NCBI GenBank assembly: GCA_003158755.1 | Contig: PMLF01000101.1 | Coordinates: 1-9,798, forward strand | Length of the DNA: 9,798 nt | Source: Elusimicrobiota bacterium | GTDB lineage: Bacteria; Elusimicrobiota; Elusimicrobia; FEN-1173 | Direction: 5' to 3' | In this document: positions 1 through 5,251 of the stretch, one piece after another | Layout: each line of letters opens with the position of its first letter | How positions within the stretch are numbered: the first letter of the stretch is position 1 | Position numbers and translations under genes: made by a program | The notes under the pieces: model-generated | What the model saw: only the letters and a program-made list of their open reading frames with translations | What the model was told of the DNA's origin: nothing | Databases searched by the model: none

Positions 1-69
1 TGAGCTTGTCGAAGCATGAGCAAGTTCCATCGAGGGCGGATCACCCTTCGACAAGCTCAGGGTGAGCGG
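1..69. repeat. Family 1 palindromic doublet, copy 1 (cut by window edge)
   Basis: The left hairpin is truncated, starting within the loop side at TGAGCTTGTCGAAGCATGAG (1-20). The right hairpin is complete, TCACCCT/AGGGTGA around TCGACAAGCTC (48-58). It lies 19 bp downstream of the regulator's stop codon. No other gene is visible in 1-87. Confidence 0.93.
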
Positions 70-87
70 AATTCGGAATAAATATTT

Positions 88-825
88 CTAACGCAGGCCG
101 GATTCCCGAGGATGCCCGATGTCCTCCGCCAGCAATATCGCCTCGGCGATTTCTTTCAAAGGTTTGCACCGGTTCATGCTTTGCTTCTGCATCTCCCGGT
201 GAGCCTCCGGTTCGCTCATTCCCCGATTTTTCATGAGCAGGGCTTTGGCCCGGTCCACGGTCTTTCGCGCCGCCAACGCCTCCTCGGCGGCCGCTTTTTC
301 CGAAAGGATTTGGGCGCACGCGACGGCCGAAGCGCATTGGTTCGCCACGGCCTGCAGGAGGGAAACTTCCTCGGGGGTAAAGACCCGTTCCCGGTCCGTG
401 TAGGAATTGAGGACACCGATGACCTTGCCCCGGAAAAACATCGGTACCGACAAGAGAGATACCAATCCTTCCGAAGCGGCGATGGTGGGGAAACCGAAGC
501 GGTTGTCCGCCCGGACGTCTTTCACCATCAGGGGTTTCTTCTCCAACACGGTACGGCCGGAAAGGCTTTGAGCCATACGGATGGAAGGTTTCCTTCGATA
601 AGCGTCGGACGTTGATTGGGTGGCGGCGACGGAAAGCATGTTCGTGGCCGAGTCCAGGAGCATCACGGAACAAATTTTTGAACCCAGAGCCTGGGCCGCC
701 ACGGTGACGGCCAATTGGAGGACCTCCTCCAAGAGCCGGCCCGAAGCCGCCGCCCCCGACACGTCGGTCAGGACTTGGAAGCCTTTCTCAAAGATGGAAG
801 ATCCGTTTCCGTCCTTCAACTTCAT
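88..825 (-). CDS. GAF-ANTAR domain transcription antitermination regulator
   Basis: This 245-residue cytoplasmic regulator has a GAF sensor domain at about residues 25-172 (LLEEVLQLAVTVAAQALGSK; VMLLDSATNMLSVAAT; SLSGRTVLEKKPLMVKDV; LLSVPMFFRGKVIGVLNSY; FTPEEVSLLQAVANQCASAV). A helical linker (about 173-186) follows, then an ANTAR RNA-binding domain at about 187-236 (KTVDRAKALLMKNRGMSEPEAH, then IAEAILLAEDI). ANTAR proteins bind paired hairpins in nascent leaders and prevent intrinsic termination; several control nitrogen or amine utilisation. No receiver domain or phosphoacceptor Asp is seen, so the signal would be a GAF ligand or partner. The ATG at 825 has AAGGAG 6 nt upstream; a longer frame adds 17 residues with no such support. 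The likeliest local target is the terminator-bearing leader of the permease-PII gene. Confidence 0.9.
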   Translation of the reverse strand: MKLKDGNGSSIFEKGFQVLTDVSGAAASGRLLEEVLQLAVTVAAQALGSKICSVMLLDSATNMLSVAATQSTSDAYRRKPSIRMAQSLSGRTVLEKKPLMVKDVRADNRFGFPTIAASEGLVSLLSVPMFFRGKVIGVLNSYTDRERVFTPEEVSLLQAVANQCASAVACAQILSEKAAAEEALAARKTVDRAKALLMKNRGMSEPEAHREMQKQSMNRCKPLKEIAEAILLAEDIGHPRESGLR

Positions 826-920
826 GTTCTTCTCCTTACTTCGACGGGGATTTCTTCGGTCCTCAGCGCCCGGCAATCCCCCGCTATTGAGCCATGTAAA
901 AACAATGCCCTACCCACCGC

Positions 921-995
921 TCGTGCTGAGCTTGTCGAAGCACGACAAGTTACCGACAATCTTGACTTACCCTTCGACAAGCTCAGGGTGAGCGG
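921..995. repeat. Family 1 palindromic doublet, copy 2
   Basis: Hairpin A has stem TCGTGCT/AGCACGA around GAGCTTGTCGA (928-938). Compared with copies 3 and 4 one stem A-T pair has become G-C on both sides, a compensatory change that keeps the fold. Hairpin B has stem ACCCT/AGGGT around TCGACAAGCTC (974-984) and is degraded on its outer left side. Flanking it are TGTAAAAACAA (895-905) and its exact reverse complement (1007-1017). Confidence 0.93.
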
Positions 996-1029
996 ATTTT
1001 AGGACTTTGTTTTTACAGGCATCAATAAC

Positions 1030-1180
1030 GTGAACAAAATCAAATTCTGCATGATCGACGGCGATCCGGCCGTGCGATGGTCCACCGGGTGCGGTTTTCC
1101 GTATTACAACGGAGGAAATGTTGGAATCGGGACGCCCACACCCATAACCAAATGTTCCATTTTCGATCCATTGATTTCCT
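1030..1180 (+). pseudogene. Possible remnant of a GNVGIGT-repeat (tail-fibre/adhesin-like) gene
   Basis: A short plus-strand frame opening with GTG at 1030 encodes a peptide with YYNGGNVGIGTPTPITK (about 1100-1150). NGGNVGIGT followed by a Pro-rich turn is the recurring motif of long phage tail-fibre or surface-adhesin proteins (peptidase S74-type chaperone partners). After this the frame runs into the porin's downstream hairpins and overlaps the porin gene, so it cannot be an intact gene. It has no clear ribosome binding site. The motif alone is suggestive, not decisive. Confidence 0.3.
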
Positions 1181-1228
1181 CCGACCCCCGTCGGCGCCGG
1201 CCCGGGGTAATTGGATACCCCGGGCCGG
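1181..1228 (-). terminator. Strong hairpin downstream of the porin, without T-tract
   Basis: A 13-bp perfect stem (CCGGCCCGGGGTA, 1197-1209, with 1216-1228) encloses a 6-nt loop and begins 15 bp after the porin stop. A smaller stem CCGAC/GTCGG (1181-1194) follows. No run of T follows on the minus strand, so this is either a non-canonical terminator or a 3'-end stabiliser. Confidence 0.45.
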
Positions 1229-1243
1229 GCCGCCGGACGGATG

Positions 1244-2368
1244 TTAGAACGTGTAGATCACCTGAGCCCCGACGGTGGACTGGTTCTTCTTGCTGGAAAC
1301 CACTCCATGGGTGTCGGTGAAGGCTTTCTTGTTGGACGTGTCTTCCCGGTATTCCAGACGGGTGATGACGCTAGTGGCCAGCTTGTGCTGGAGGGTGAGC
1401 GTCAAGCTGTCTAGGACGATGGGCACGGGAGAACCCGTCCGCGAACCGTCGTCGGCGAGGTTCTCGAAACGGACCGCGGCGGAGTTCTTGTCCGTGAAGG
1501 CGTAGTTGGCGTGTACCGCGACGCCCTGCCAGTTCTGCGTCCGATTATTGGCGTCGACCGCGGTCAGCCCTTCCTCGACGCCCCAGTCGGCGTTGGCGTC
1601 CAGGGTCAGCTTGTCGGTGGGCGTGTAGGTGACGATGGCGTCCACCAGGCTTCGGCCGTTCTTTTCGGTGGACCCATTGGGGACGTTGGGGTGCGACGTT
1701 TGTTCCGGTCCGTAGGCGCCGCCAAGGACGGCTTTGATCTTCGGGTTGATGGTATAGGTCACCTGCCCGATGACGGTCTTGCCCTTGTTGTTGTCCTGGA
1801 GGTTATCCCAGCCGTTGACGACGCTGGCGACGGCGTCCAGGGGGCCCCAAACCTTCTCATACTTGATTCCCGTGTGAGTGAAGGGAATCGCGTAATTGAA
1901 GAGGAACCCGCGCGAGATGTTGAGGTCATCCTTGGCTTCGATGACTTCCGCGCCGAACGGGGTCGAGAACTTTCCAACGGTCCACGTGCCGGCCGTCCAA
2001 GGGCAGGGATAACTTACGAAGGCCTGCTCCAAGTCGATCTGCGTCGTCGTGTTGGCCGGGGAGACATACGCCTGGGAGATGGCGTCCTTCAGGCCGGAAT
2101 GGATCACGCTCGCGTCGAAGCCATAGATCACGTCCACGCGGTAGGTGACGTTGTCCTTGGTGGTTCCGGACACGGCGACCTTGCCGTCCTGGAGCGTGAA
2201 GCTGTTCGCGTTGGCGTCGAAGGTGCGAAGGACGTTGGTCGTCTGCTTGTTGAAGTTGTAGTTGTAGGCGAAGTCCACGAAACCTCCGATCGTCGGTCCG
2301 TCGGCGCGGACGAGAGCGGTGGTGGTGAACAAGAATATGAATAACGAAACGATCTTTTTGAGGCGCAT
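1244..2368 (-). CDS. Outer-membrane beta-barrel porin (OmpL-like, putative)
   Basis: This 374-residue protein has a Sec signal peptide (MRLKKIVSLFIFLFTTTALVRA, cleavage likely after about residue 22). The mature part lacks long hydrophobic segments and alternates polar and apolar residues in strand-like stretches (VTYRVDVIYGFDA, KIKAVLGGAYG, LTLTLQHKLATSVITRLEYRED). It ends in QVIYTF, the terminal Phe being the usual outer-membrane assembly signal. The start IGGFVDFAYNYNFN and the YGFDA stretch recall the putative beta-barrel porin-2 (OmpL-like) family. It probably forms a channel for small solutes. Its place after the PII and permease-PII genes suggests the outer-membrane step of the same uptake route, but the solute is not evident. 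The start at 2368 is supported by AAGGAGG and the signal peptide. Confidence 0.8.
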   Translation of the reverse strand: MRLKKIVSLFIFLFTTTALVRADGPTIGGFVDFAYNYNFNKQTTNVLRTFDANANSFTLQDGKVAVSGTTKDNVTYRVDVIYGFDASVIHSGLKDAISQAYVSPANTTTQIDLEQAFVSYPCPWTAGTWTVGKFSTPFGAEVIEAKDDLNISRGFLFNYAIPFTHTGIKYEKVWGPLDAVASVVNGWDNLQDNNKGKTVIGQVTYTINPKIKAVLGGAYGPEQTSHPNVPNGSTEKNGRSLVDAIVTYTPTDKLTLDANADWGVEEGLTAVDANNRTQNWQGVAVHANYAFTDKNSAAVRFENLADDGSRTGSPVPIVLDSLTLTLQHKLATSVITRLEYREDTSNKKAFTDTHGVVSSKKNQSTVGAQVIYTF

Positions 2369-2371
2369 CGA

Positions 2372-2430
2372 GTTCCTCCTTAATTTACGCTAATTGCCGG
2401 CGTAATTTACATCTCCCGTTGAAAAACGGG
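2372..2430 (-). promoter_or_regulatory. Porin 5' leader: two small hairpins and strong ribosome binding site
   Basis: On the minus strand a hairpin CCCGTT/AACGGG with loop TTTC (2415-2430) is followed by TTACGC/GCGTAA with a 9-nt loop (2385-2405), then AAGGAGG 6 nt before the porin ATG. The Shine-Dalgarno is near-perfect, which fits an abundant outer-membrane protein. I saw no convincing -35/-10 or -24/-12 promoter here, so the porin may be read from upstream or from a promoter I cannot recognise. Confidence 0.4.
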
Positions 2431-2487
2431 TATGGACTGATTCCGCTTTTTGTTGACTTTTTGTAACTACTCAGGCCCCAGGGTGTT

Positions 2488-2599
2488 CCCTCCCCCGTTT
2501 ACGGGGGAGGGTGGCCGGAGGCCAGGAGAGAGGGGATTAGAAACCGGTTTTCCCCGCTGTTCGCCCTCTCCCAGGCCCTCCCCCGTAAACGGGGGAGGG
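2488..2599. repeat. Family 3 palindromic doublet between PII and porin genes
   Basis: Two 24-nt near-perfect palindromes lie at 2488-2511 and 2576-2599, each with stem CCCTCCCCCGT/ACGGGGGAGGG. The centre is TT in the first and AA in the second, so they are inverted copies of each other. Just inside them, GGCCAGGAGAGAGGG (2519-2534) and CCCTCTCCCAGGCC (2564-2577) are imperfect inverted repeats. The whole is a roughly 112-bp element with inverted ends and no coding capacity, resembling a small non-autonomous repeat. In the 263-bp gap it separates the PII stop from the porin leader. Confidence 0.9.
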
Positions 2600-2631
2600 A
2601 TCAGAGCTGTTACGACTTTTTAATTCTTGCC

Positions 2632-2976
2632 TCAAACGGCGGCGGAACCCCGCTCGCCGGTCCTTAGGCGGACGACGTCCTGCACGTCCGAAATGAAGAT
2701 CTTTCCATCGCCCGGCTCGCCCGTATGGGCCGCCTCGCCGATGGCTTTCAGGAGCGTCTCCAAGTGGGCGCCGTCGACGACGACTTCCATCCTTACCTTG
2801 GGTACCATCTCCATCTTGTAGGCCGCTCCGCCCGCTTTATTGGTCATGCCGTTCTGCAGGCCATGCCCCTCAACCTGGGAGACCGTCAATCCATGGGCTC
2901 CCGCCGCTTTGGCCGCGTTCTTAACCGCCTCGAACTTTCCGGGGCGGACGATGATTTCAAGTTTTTTTATAGACAT
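2632..2976 (-). CDS. PII-family nitrogen regulatory protein (GlnB/GlnK type)
   Basis: This is a 114-residue cytoplasmic trimeric signal protein that senses 2-oxoglutarate and ATP/ADP. It has KKLEIIVRPGKFEAVKNA at the start, VEGHGLQNG leading into the T-loop, VPKVRMEVVV after it, then TGEPGDGKIFI and VVRLRTGERG. Gln41, Tyr53, Lys60, Lys92, Arg103 and Arg105 match canonical Gln39, Tyr51, Lys58, Lys90, Arg101 and Arg103. The T-loop is canonical in length, but its tip is changed: Ala and Gly replace Tyr46 and Arg47, and the Arg-Gln-Lys preceding it is Leu-Gln-Asn. I chose the ATG at 2976 because AAGGAG lies 8 nt upstream and PII homology begins there; a longer frame adds 21 unrelated residues. 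It follows the permease-PII fusion, so it probably belongs to the same transcript and may form mixed assemblies with, or compete against, the fused domain. Whether it is GlnB, GlnK or a nif-dedicated PII cannot be told. Confidence 0.93.
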   Translation of the reverse strand: MSIKKLEIIVRPGKFEAVKNAAKAAGAHGLTVSQVEGHGLQNGMTNKAGGAAYKMEMVPKVRMEVVVDGAHLETLLKAIGEAAHTGEPGDGKIFISDVQDVVRLRTGERGSAAV

Positions 2977-3034
2977 TGGAATTCTCCTTATAAAGAGTCT
3001 CGACAAGAACCTGTCCAAACAACCCGCCATACCT

Positions 3035-3113
3035 CTCATGCTGAGCTTGTCGAAGCATGAGCCCTTGCCGCCTACCCCCGCTCACCCTTCGACAAGCTCA
3101 GGGTGAGCGGGGG
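3035..3113. repeat. Family 1 palindromic doublet, copy 3 (between permease-PII and PII genes)
   Basis: Hairpin A is CTCATGCT/AGCATGAG with loop GAGCTTGTCGA (3043-3053). Hairpin B has the longest stem of the family, 14 bp (3075-3088 with 3100-3113), around loop TCGACAAGCTC (3089-3099). It fills most of the 150-bp gap before the PII gene. Seven-base inverted flanks, AGAACCT at about 3006-3012 and AGGTTCT at 3122-3128, bracket it. There is no T-tract, so it is not an obvious terminator, though it could stabilise the upstream transcript's 3' end. Confidence 0.95.
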
Positions 3114-3126
3114 GTCTGGGTAGGTT

Positions 3127-5007
3127 CTAGAGAGCCTCGACGCCTTTTTCCCCGGTGCGTACGCGCATGGCGCTGGACGCTTCCAGGACGATAATCTTGC
3201 CGTCGCCGATGTTTCCGGTCCGGAGCGAGTCGCCCATGATGTCCATGGTGCGCTTCACGTCCCAGTCCCGCACGAGGACTTCCAGCTTCACTTTGGGCAG
3301 GAAGCGGATCATTTCGTCGTCGGCTCCGCCGTTGGTGTCGGCCTTCTGCCGGCCGAACCCGCGCACGTCCATGACCGTCAATCCCACCGCCAGGTCTTCC
3401 TTGCGCAGGGCGGAGACCACGTCGCCCAACTGCTCGGGACGGATGAGGCAGGTGACCATGCGGACGCGGTAGCTCTTCTGGACGCTCGTCAGTCCCACGT
3501 AGAACAGGCTGACCGCGGCCCAGCCGCCGGCGATCCAGAAGCAGATCTTCGCTTCGGACACCGCGTCGGCGTTGCCGATGATGTAGAGATACAGGATGGC
3601 GATGACCATGATGATGTTGGCGATCACGCCCAGCACTGGAACGATCCCGTGCTTCAAGAGGTTAAAGTCCTTCCGGTTCTTGAAGGCGAGGATGGTCCAG
3701 CCGCAGGTAAGCCCGTAGAGGATGAACGTCCCGAAGTTGGAGGCGAGCGTAATGCCCGTCAACCCCACGACGGATCGGACGCCGATGGCGGCGATCCCCG
3801 TCGAAACGGCCACCAAGACCCACAACGCCATGTGCGGCGTCGCGAAGCCTCGGTGCATGAAGCTCAACATCTCGGGGAGTTCCCGATCTTCGGCCATGCC
3901 GTTGGTGACGCGGACGGCGGTGTTCATGCAGCTCAAGGTCGTGCCGATGATGGCGATGGCCACCGTTACGGCCATGGTGATCATGAGCCCGAAGCCGATG
4001 CCCGGCAGGACGTGGTCGCCCAGGAGCTTGGCCATGTCGCCGATGGGAGCGCCGGAAGCGGCCGCCGCGGCCATGCCGGTGGTGGTCGTGGTGCCGGTGA
4101 CGTTAACTAGTTTTTCGCTCACCATGAGGCCCGCGGCGAGATATTCAACCAAGTAGGCGAAGACGCCTTGGATGACGAGGGAGAGGATGATGGCTTTCGG
4201 GATGTTCTTCTCCGGTTCCTTCGTCTCCGCCGCCAGGGCGGTGCAGGACTCGAAACCGACGAGGATCAGTATGGCCAGCGTGGACTGGACCATGACGCCT
4301 TGCAGGGAGTGGGGCTTGATGGAATCCCATCCGCCCGAGAAGGCCCATTGGGTCGCGCCCTGCGGGTTGGCGAACCGATAATAGATGGCCAAGCCGCTGA
4401 AGACCACGAGGGTCACCAGTTGGATGACGTTGATCCACAGGGAGGTTTTCGTGGAGCCCGTGACGCCTCGGAAGGCGATGTAGCCGGTCACGAGGGCGAA
4501 GCCCGCTCCGATCGCCGTCAGCGCACCCATGGAGAGAGTGGCTCCGGTGAAGGCCGTATAGATGTAGCCGATCAGCGTGGCCATGAAGGCCACCATGACG
4601 CCCGGGTAGACCCAATAGAAGAGGTGGGCCGCCCATCCGGTCGTTAGCTTCGCCAAGCGCGCCAAGGAAACCGGCGTGTTGTTTTTTTCCTTTTGGGTGT
4701 CGAGGAACGCTTTTTCAGCGAAGTAGCAGCAGCTGGCGAAACCGGCTTCCGGGTAAATCTTCGCCAATTCGGCGTAGGAGAACGCCGTGAGGAAGGCCAC
4801 AACCAAAGCCACAACGATGCCGGCCCAGATGTCCGAGGCGACGGACGCGCCGCTGGGAGCGGTGGCCGCAGCCTGTAATTGATAGGTAATCCAGAGGAAT
4901 GCCCCTGGGGCGATTAGGGCCATGGCGTTCACCGTGGCGCCCAAAAGTCCCAGGGTCGGTTTGACCGTCGGTTTTAAAACCGGCGTGAGTGTCTGATTCT
5001 GGCTCAT
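3127..5007 (-). CDS. APC-superfamily amino-acid permease fused to a C-terminal PII domain
   Basis: This is a 626-residue inner-membrane protein. Residues about 15-515 form an APC permease with roughly 12 hydrophobic segments: GLLGATVNAMALIAPGAF in segment 1, YAELAKIYPEAGFASCCYFA near segments 2-3, and GFESCTALAAETKEPEKNIP, the conserved APC 'E..EtknP...iP' loop. Residues 517-626 are a full PII (GlnB/GlnK) domain: TVMDVRGFGRQK, FLPKVKLEVLV, TGNIGDGKI and RVRTGEKG. The 2-oxoglutarate/ATP-site equivalents of Gln39, Lys58, Lys90, Arg101 and Arg103 are present. The T-loop (ADTNGGADDEMIR) is one residue short and lacks Tyr51, so uridylylation is unlikely. The simplest reading is a transporter gated by its own 2-oxoglutarate/ATP sensor. 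The substrate is unknown. It has its own promoter and attenuating leader and is followed by a free PII gene. Confidence 0.9.
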   Translation of the reverse strand: MSQNQTLTPVLKPTVKPTLGLLGATVNAMALIAPGAFLWITYQLQAAATAPSGASVASDIWAGIVVALVVAFLTAFSYAELAKIYPEAGFASCCYFAEKAFLDTQKEKNNTPVSLARLAKLTTGWAAHLFYWVYPGVMVAFMATLIGYIYTAFTGATLSMGALTAIGAGFALVTGYIAFRGVTGSTKTSLWINVIQLVTLVVFSGLAIYYRFANPQGATQWAFSGGWDSIKPHSLQGVMVQSTLAILILVGFESCTALAAETKEPEKNIPKAIILSLVIQGVFAYLVEYLAAGLMVSEKLVNVTGTTTTTGMAAAAASGAPIGDMAKLLGDHVLPGIGFGLMITMAVTVAIAIIGTTLSCMNTAVRVTNGMAEDRELPEMLSFMHRGFATPHMALWVLVAVSTGIAAIGVRSVVGLTGITLASNFGTFILYGLTCGWTILAFKNRKDFNLLKHGIVPVLGVIANIIMVIAILYLYIIGNADAVSEAKICFWIAGGWAAVSLFYVGLTSVQKSYRVRMVTCLIRPEQLGDVVSALRKEDLAVGLTVMDVRGFGRQKADTNGGADDEMIRFLPKVKLEVLVRDWDVKRTMDIMGDSLRTGNIGDGKIIVLEASSAMRVRTGEKGVEAL

Positions 5008-5011
5008 AGAG

Positions 5012-5056
5012 CCTCCCTATTTCCTGATTTGTTTCGTCTTGGTTAAGGAAGGGAGG
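5012..5056 (-). promoter_or_regulatory. Possible Shine-Dalgarno-sequestering hairpin of the permease-PII gene
   Basis: The ribosome binding site AGGGAGG (5012-5018) lies 4 nt before the ATG at 5007. It is exactly complementary to CCTCCCT at 5050-5056. TCCT/AGGA can extend the helix inward after a 3-nt bulge, leaving a loop of about 20 nt. If formed, the hairpin would hide the ribosome binding site. This is a folding hypothesis from base complementarity only. Confidence 0.4.
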
Positions 5057-5065
5057 GCGGGGCAT

Positions 5066-5117
5066 AAAAAAAGCGCCTTCGCCCCCGAGACTTCCGGGAA
5101 CCAAGACGCCGTCGTCT
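5066..5117 (-). terminator. Leader terminator 2 with overlapping competing hairpin
   Basis: On the minus strand GCGTCTT pairs with AAGGCGC (7 bp, one G-U), enclosing an inner stem CCCGG/TCGGG, and is followed by seven T (5066-5072). A small hairpin at 5104-5117 pairs AGACG with CGTCT around ACGG. Its 3' arm is the 5' arm of this terminator, so the two compete, repeating the arrangement seen at terminator 1. The gene starts about 60 nt further on. Confidence 0.65.
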
Positions 5118-5137
5118 AAATATCGCGGGATCGGCCT

Positions 5138-5176
5138 AAAATAAAAAATCCTCCCGCGCCCTAAGGCTTGGGAGGA
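5138..5176 (-). terminator. Leader terminator 1
   Basis: On the minus strand TCCTCCC pairs with GGGAGGA (7 perfect bp). An inner GCC/GGC stem has loop TTAG. The stem is followed at once by TTTTTTATTTT. It sits about 40-80 nt after the predicted transcription start and upstream of the permease gene, so it would attenuate that gene rather than end one. Its 5' arm overlaps the upstream hairpin 2. Its 3' arm (CGCGGGA, within 5152-5158) could instead pair with TCCCGCG at 5124-5130, a second way to disrupt it. Confidence 0.8.
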
Positions 5177-5217
5177 CATCACCGTCCCTCAACATCAAGA
5201 ACACGTCATCGTGCTCT
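5173..5217 (-). promoter_or_regulatory. Tandem small hairpins in the leader, candidate ANTAR-type antiterminator
   Basis: Hairpin 1 (5198-5217) pairs AGAGCAC with GTGTTCT (one G-U) around hexaloop GATGAC; the closing G-C of the loop may also pair. Hairpin 2 has a core (5173-5188) pairing GGGAC with GTCCT around hexaloop GGTGAT, extendable outward with a mismatch and a bulge. The hairpins are separated by a few nucleotides. The 3' arm of hairpin 2 is shared with the 5' arm of terminator 1, so the two cannot form together. Two hexaloop hairpins with the second overlapping a terminator is the known ANTAR-target architecture. Both loops have G at position 4 as expected, but position 1 is G rather than the usual A, so the match is incomplete. 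Confidence 0.5.
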
Positions 5218-5223
5218 GCGCTT

Positions 5224-5251
5224 ATTATACCAACCGCCGTTCGCTTGTCAA
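5224..5251 (-). promoter_or_regulatory. Perfect-consensus sigma-70 promoter for the permease-PII gene
   Basis: On the minus strand, TTGACA (5246-5251) is followed after 16 bp by TATAAT (5224-5229). Both boxes match consensus exactly; the spacing is one short of the optimum 17. Transcription would start near 5217, about 210 nt before the permease ATG. The -35 box covers the nifV stop codon (TGA at 5248-5250), so the promoter is embedded in the nifV 3' end. Such a strong promoter ahead of terminators suggests control after initiation. Confidence 0.85.

Larger units (their letters stand above)
826..1243. other. 418-bp gap between porin and GAF-ANTAR genes
   Basis: No intact gene is visible. From right to left it holds the post-porin hairpins (1181-1228), the possible GNVGIGT remnant (1030-1180), the family 1 doublet copy 2 bracketed by 11-bp inverted repeats (895-1017), and the short leader of the regulator. 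The leader contains GGGGATT/AATCCCC (846-852 with 875-881) just before the ribosome binding site at 832-837. I saw no consensus promoter for the regulator. Confidence 0.6.

Noticed and set aside
1511..2344. 277-residue plus-strand frame opposite the porin
   Set aside because: Shadow of the porin: composition is Val/Gly/Asp/Arg-rich with no motifs, and the minus-strand frame has a signal peptide, a strong ribosome binding site and a terminal Phe.
2369..2480. Sigma-54 (-24/-12) or NifA promoter upstream of the porin
   Set aside because: I found no GG-N10-GC element with proper flanks and no TGT-N10-ACA upstream site in the gap.
5137..5195. Short leader peptide (19 codons from an ATG near 5195) spanning terminator 1
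   Set aside because: It has no Shine-Dalgarno and no run of regulatory codons, so classical ribosome-mediated attenuation is not supported.
5066..5217. Known riboswitch classes (guanidine-II, glnA-type, glycine)
   Set aside because: Only one ACGR loop is present, and I see no consensus core of glutamine or glycine riboswitches. The leader is better described as a multi-terminator antitermination region.
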